Assembly: GCF_026626705.1 (NCBI RefSeq)
Contig: NZ_JAPNKC010000001.1
Coordinates: forward strand, 1,364,001 to 1,428,000
Reading direction: 5' to 3'
DNA length: 64,000 nt
Source of the DNA: Pyxidicoccus sp. MSG2
Lineage (GTDB): Bacteria > Myxococcota > Myxococcia > Myxococcales > Myxococcaceae
How positions within the stretch are numbered: position 1 is the first letter of the stretch; every line of letters begins with the position of its first letter. The notes under the pieces were generated by a model. The model was not told the origin of the DNA, did not search any database, and saw only the letters and a program-made list of their open reading frames with translations. This document shows positions 62,496 through 64,000 of the stretch, in pieces. The translations under genes were made by a program, and so were the position numbers.

Positions 62496-64000
62496 GTGTT
62501 CATCGACTTCGAGGGTATTGACGGCAGCGGGAAGACCACACTGTCCAACCTGCTGGCCGCGCGGCTCAAGAAACTGGGCTACCGGGTGGCGCATGCGCGG
62601 GAAGGGGGCGAATTGCAGGCGCCCGCCGCGCGACGCGTACGGGAGCTGACGCGCGACTCACGGCTCCTGGAGATGTCTCCACGCACCGAGTTCTTCCTCA
62701 ACCTGGCCAGGGATGCGCAGCAACTGGAAGAGGTGATTTCACCCGCGCTGCGCCGGGGTGAGGTGTGCATCACCGACCGCTACCTGTACTCGCAACTGGC
62801 GCTGAGCGGCGGTGGGCGAGGGCTGCCCATGGCCGAGCTGAGGCCGGCGTGCGAGCTGGCATCGCAGGGCCTGTGGCCGGACCTGGTCATCCTGGTGGAC
62901 GTGGACCCGGACCTGGCGCGCTGGCGCAAGCGCCTGGGCAAGGTGCAGAGCGCGCGCGTGTCGGACGGCGACAGCCGCAAGGGGCTGGCCGGCGCGGGCC
63001 TGGCGGTGCGGGTGCGCGAGTCCTTCCTGGAGATGGCGCGCAAGGATCCGCAGCGCTGGCTCATCCTGGAGAACAACGACGTGCCACTGCGCATGCTGGA
63101 ACAGCGGCTGGTGGACGCGGTGGTGGCGCGGCTGGAGGGGCGGGAGATGCCGGTGCAGCGCATCGTCCCCGCGCCGTCCGCCCTGCCCGCGGGCCCGACG
63201 ACGGTGGAGAACACGGAGGAGCGCTTCTTCCACGCGCTGGACTCGGTGGAGGTGCGCGAGCCGGCGCTGGCGGTGTGGATGGTGGGCGGCATGCCCGGAC
63301 TGCCCGCATACCAGCGGCGGCTGACCTACGCGGAGCGCTTCCCCGCGCTCACCGCGCGCGGCCTCGGCGGGCTGGACGACGAGCCGGCCTGGACGCTGCG
63401 CGAGGTGCTGGCGTCAGCGGCGCCCGCGGAGGTGGCCTCCAGCCTGGGCGGCCTGACGGGCGCGCGGGCGGCGATGTTGCGCGAGCGCCTGTATGCGCAG
63501 GCTCCGACGGAGGTGCTGTCCGGCCTCAAGCGGGACAGCTCGACCCAGGCGTGGGCCCTGCGCGAGCGCGGGATGAAGGACGGCCGGCTCCCGGACGTGC
63601 TCTCCGGGCTCTCCGGCGTGGACGGCGACGAGTCCTGGGTGGTGCGCGAGGCGGGCATGCAGCGCAAGCTGTACGCGGAAGTCGCGCGCAGCCTGGGCGG
63701 GCTCACCACGGCGCGCGCGGATGCGCTGCGCGAGGTGCTGTTGCCACATGACCGGCTGGCGGTGCTGCGCAGCACCAACGGCCTGGACACGCCGGTGGCG
63801 CGCGGCCTGCGCGAGGCGCTGGCGGACAAGGCGCTGAAGCTGGTGCTGCGCTCGCTCACGGGCCTCACCACGAACGAGGCCTGGGCGCTGCGCGAGAAGG
63901 GCGCGCCGCTGACGAAGGAGGCGCTGGACTCGGTGGACGGCCTGGACGACCCGCGCGCGTGGAAGCTGCGCGTGGCGTACGCGAACCGCTGGTCCTCCAC
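62496..64000 (+). CDS. Thymidylate-kinase-like P-loop kinase with 27-residue tandem repeats (3' truncated by window)
   Basis: At least 501 residues from a GTG at 62496, open to the window end. Residues 1-210 are a thymidylate-kinase-type fold: FEGIDGSGKTT (Lys13), ITDRYLYSQLALSGGG (Asp94), LVILVDVDPDLARWRKRLG. After a linker (about 215-285) comes a tandem repeat of about 27 residues, copies starting near residues 289, 316, 343, 371, 399, 426, 453 and 479. The consensus is SLxGLxxxxAWxLRE, with a second helix ending VLR or VLS. The repeats have the look of helical hairpins. It follows the VTC gene by six bases. A second role beyond dTMP phosphorylation, perhaps in polyphosphate turnover, is inference; PPK2 enzymes share this P-loop fold. 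Confidence 0.88.
   Translation, partial: MFIDFEGIDGSGKTTLSNLLAARLKKLGYRVAHAREGGELQAPAARRVRELTRDSRLLEMSPRTEFFLNLARDAQQLEEVISPALRRGEVCITDRYLYSQLALSGGGRGLPMAELRPACELASQGLWPDLVILVDVDPDLARWRKRLGKVQSARVSDGDSRKGLAGAGLAVRVRESFLEMARKDPQRWLILENNDVPLRMLEQRLVDAVVARLEGREMPVQRIVPAPSALPAGPTTVENTEERFFHALDSVEVREPALAVWMVGGMPGLPAYQRRLTYAERFPALTARGLGGLDDEPAWTLREVLASAAPAEVASSLGGLTGARAAMLRERLYAQAPTEVLSGLKRDSSTQAWALRERGMKDGRLPDVLSGLSGVDGDESWVVREAGMQRKLYAEVARSLGGLTTARADALREVLLPHDRLAVLRSTNGLDTPVARGLREALADKALKLVLRSLTGLTTNEAWALREKGAPLTKEALDSVDGLDDPRAWKLRVAYANRWSS

Overview
The window is very GC-rich (about 70%) and densely coded. It reads as chromosome from a myxobacterium, most like the Myxococcus/Corallococcus group. 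Reasons: two large Ser/Thr protein kinases with HRDxSPxN catalytic loops, an FHA protein, a hybrid histidine kinase with two kinase cores, many lipoproteins (one with an Asp-Ala-Gly-Thr linker), and GTG/TTG starts. No rRNA, tRNA, CRISPR array, insertion sequence or prophage gene was found. The genus call is inference; no marker gene settles it.

Layout. 1-7.5 kb: end of a ComEC-like DNA-uptake gene, a small protein, a CBM9-like lipoprotein, a DUF2071 protein, an FHA membrane protein, a PH-like membrane protein, a TPR protein and purA. 7.5-14.4 kb: a translationally coupled AddA/AddB-type helicase-nuclease pair. 14.5-27.4 kb: two acetyltransferases, a LysR regulator divergent from an SMP-30-like secreted protein, a membrane nucleotide cyclase, a PAP2 phosphatase overlapping a PAF-acetylhydrolase-like lipoprotein, a metallophosphoesterase, a large VWA lipoprotein with six ASH repeats, and an EamA exporter. 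27.6-34.1 kb: uvrA, then two POT peptide transporters facing each other across a bidirectional terminator. 34.2-40.4 kb: a coupled three-gene signalling operon (pseudo-receiver/PilZ/GNAT protein, SAM methyltransferase, double-core hybrid kinase). 40.7-47.6 kb: nadA, a zinc-ribbon protein, a Trm112-like methyltransferase, a secreted metallothionein-like protein, a polytopic membrane protein, an unknown protein and a SprT-like metalloprotease. 47.7-59.3 kb: two PEGA-type Ser/Thr kinases bracketing a lamin-tail lipoprotein, GDPD, a deoxynucleoside kinase, an acyl-CoA thioesterase, an A-type Fe-S carrier and a rhodanese-MoeB plus rhodanese pair. 59.3-64 kb: a repeat-bearing secreted protein, then a porin - VTC polyphosphate polymerase - thymidylate-kinase-like operon that runs off the end.

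Most unusual content. The last operon joins an outer-membrane barrel, a polyphosphate-polymerase fold and a P-loop kinase carrying at least eight copies of an unfamiliar 27-residue repeat. Other points: the coupled PilZ/GNAT - methyltransferase - double kinase operon, an AddA-like subunit whose nuclease motif has lost its acidic residue while AddB keeps its own, a class III cyclase with His in place of the base-selecting Asp, and a rhodanese-MoeB fusion in the reverse of the usual order.
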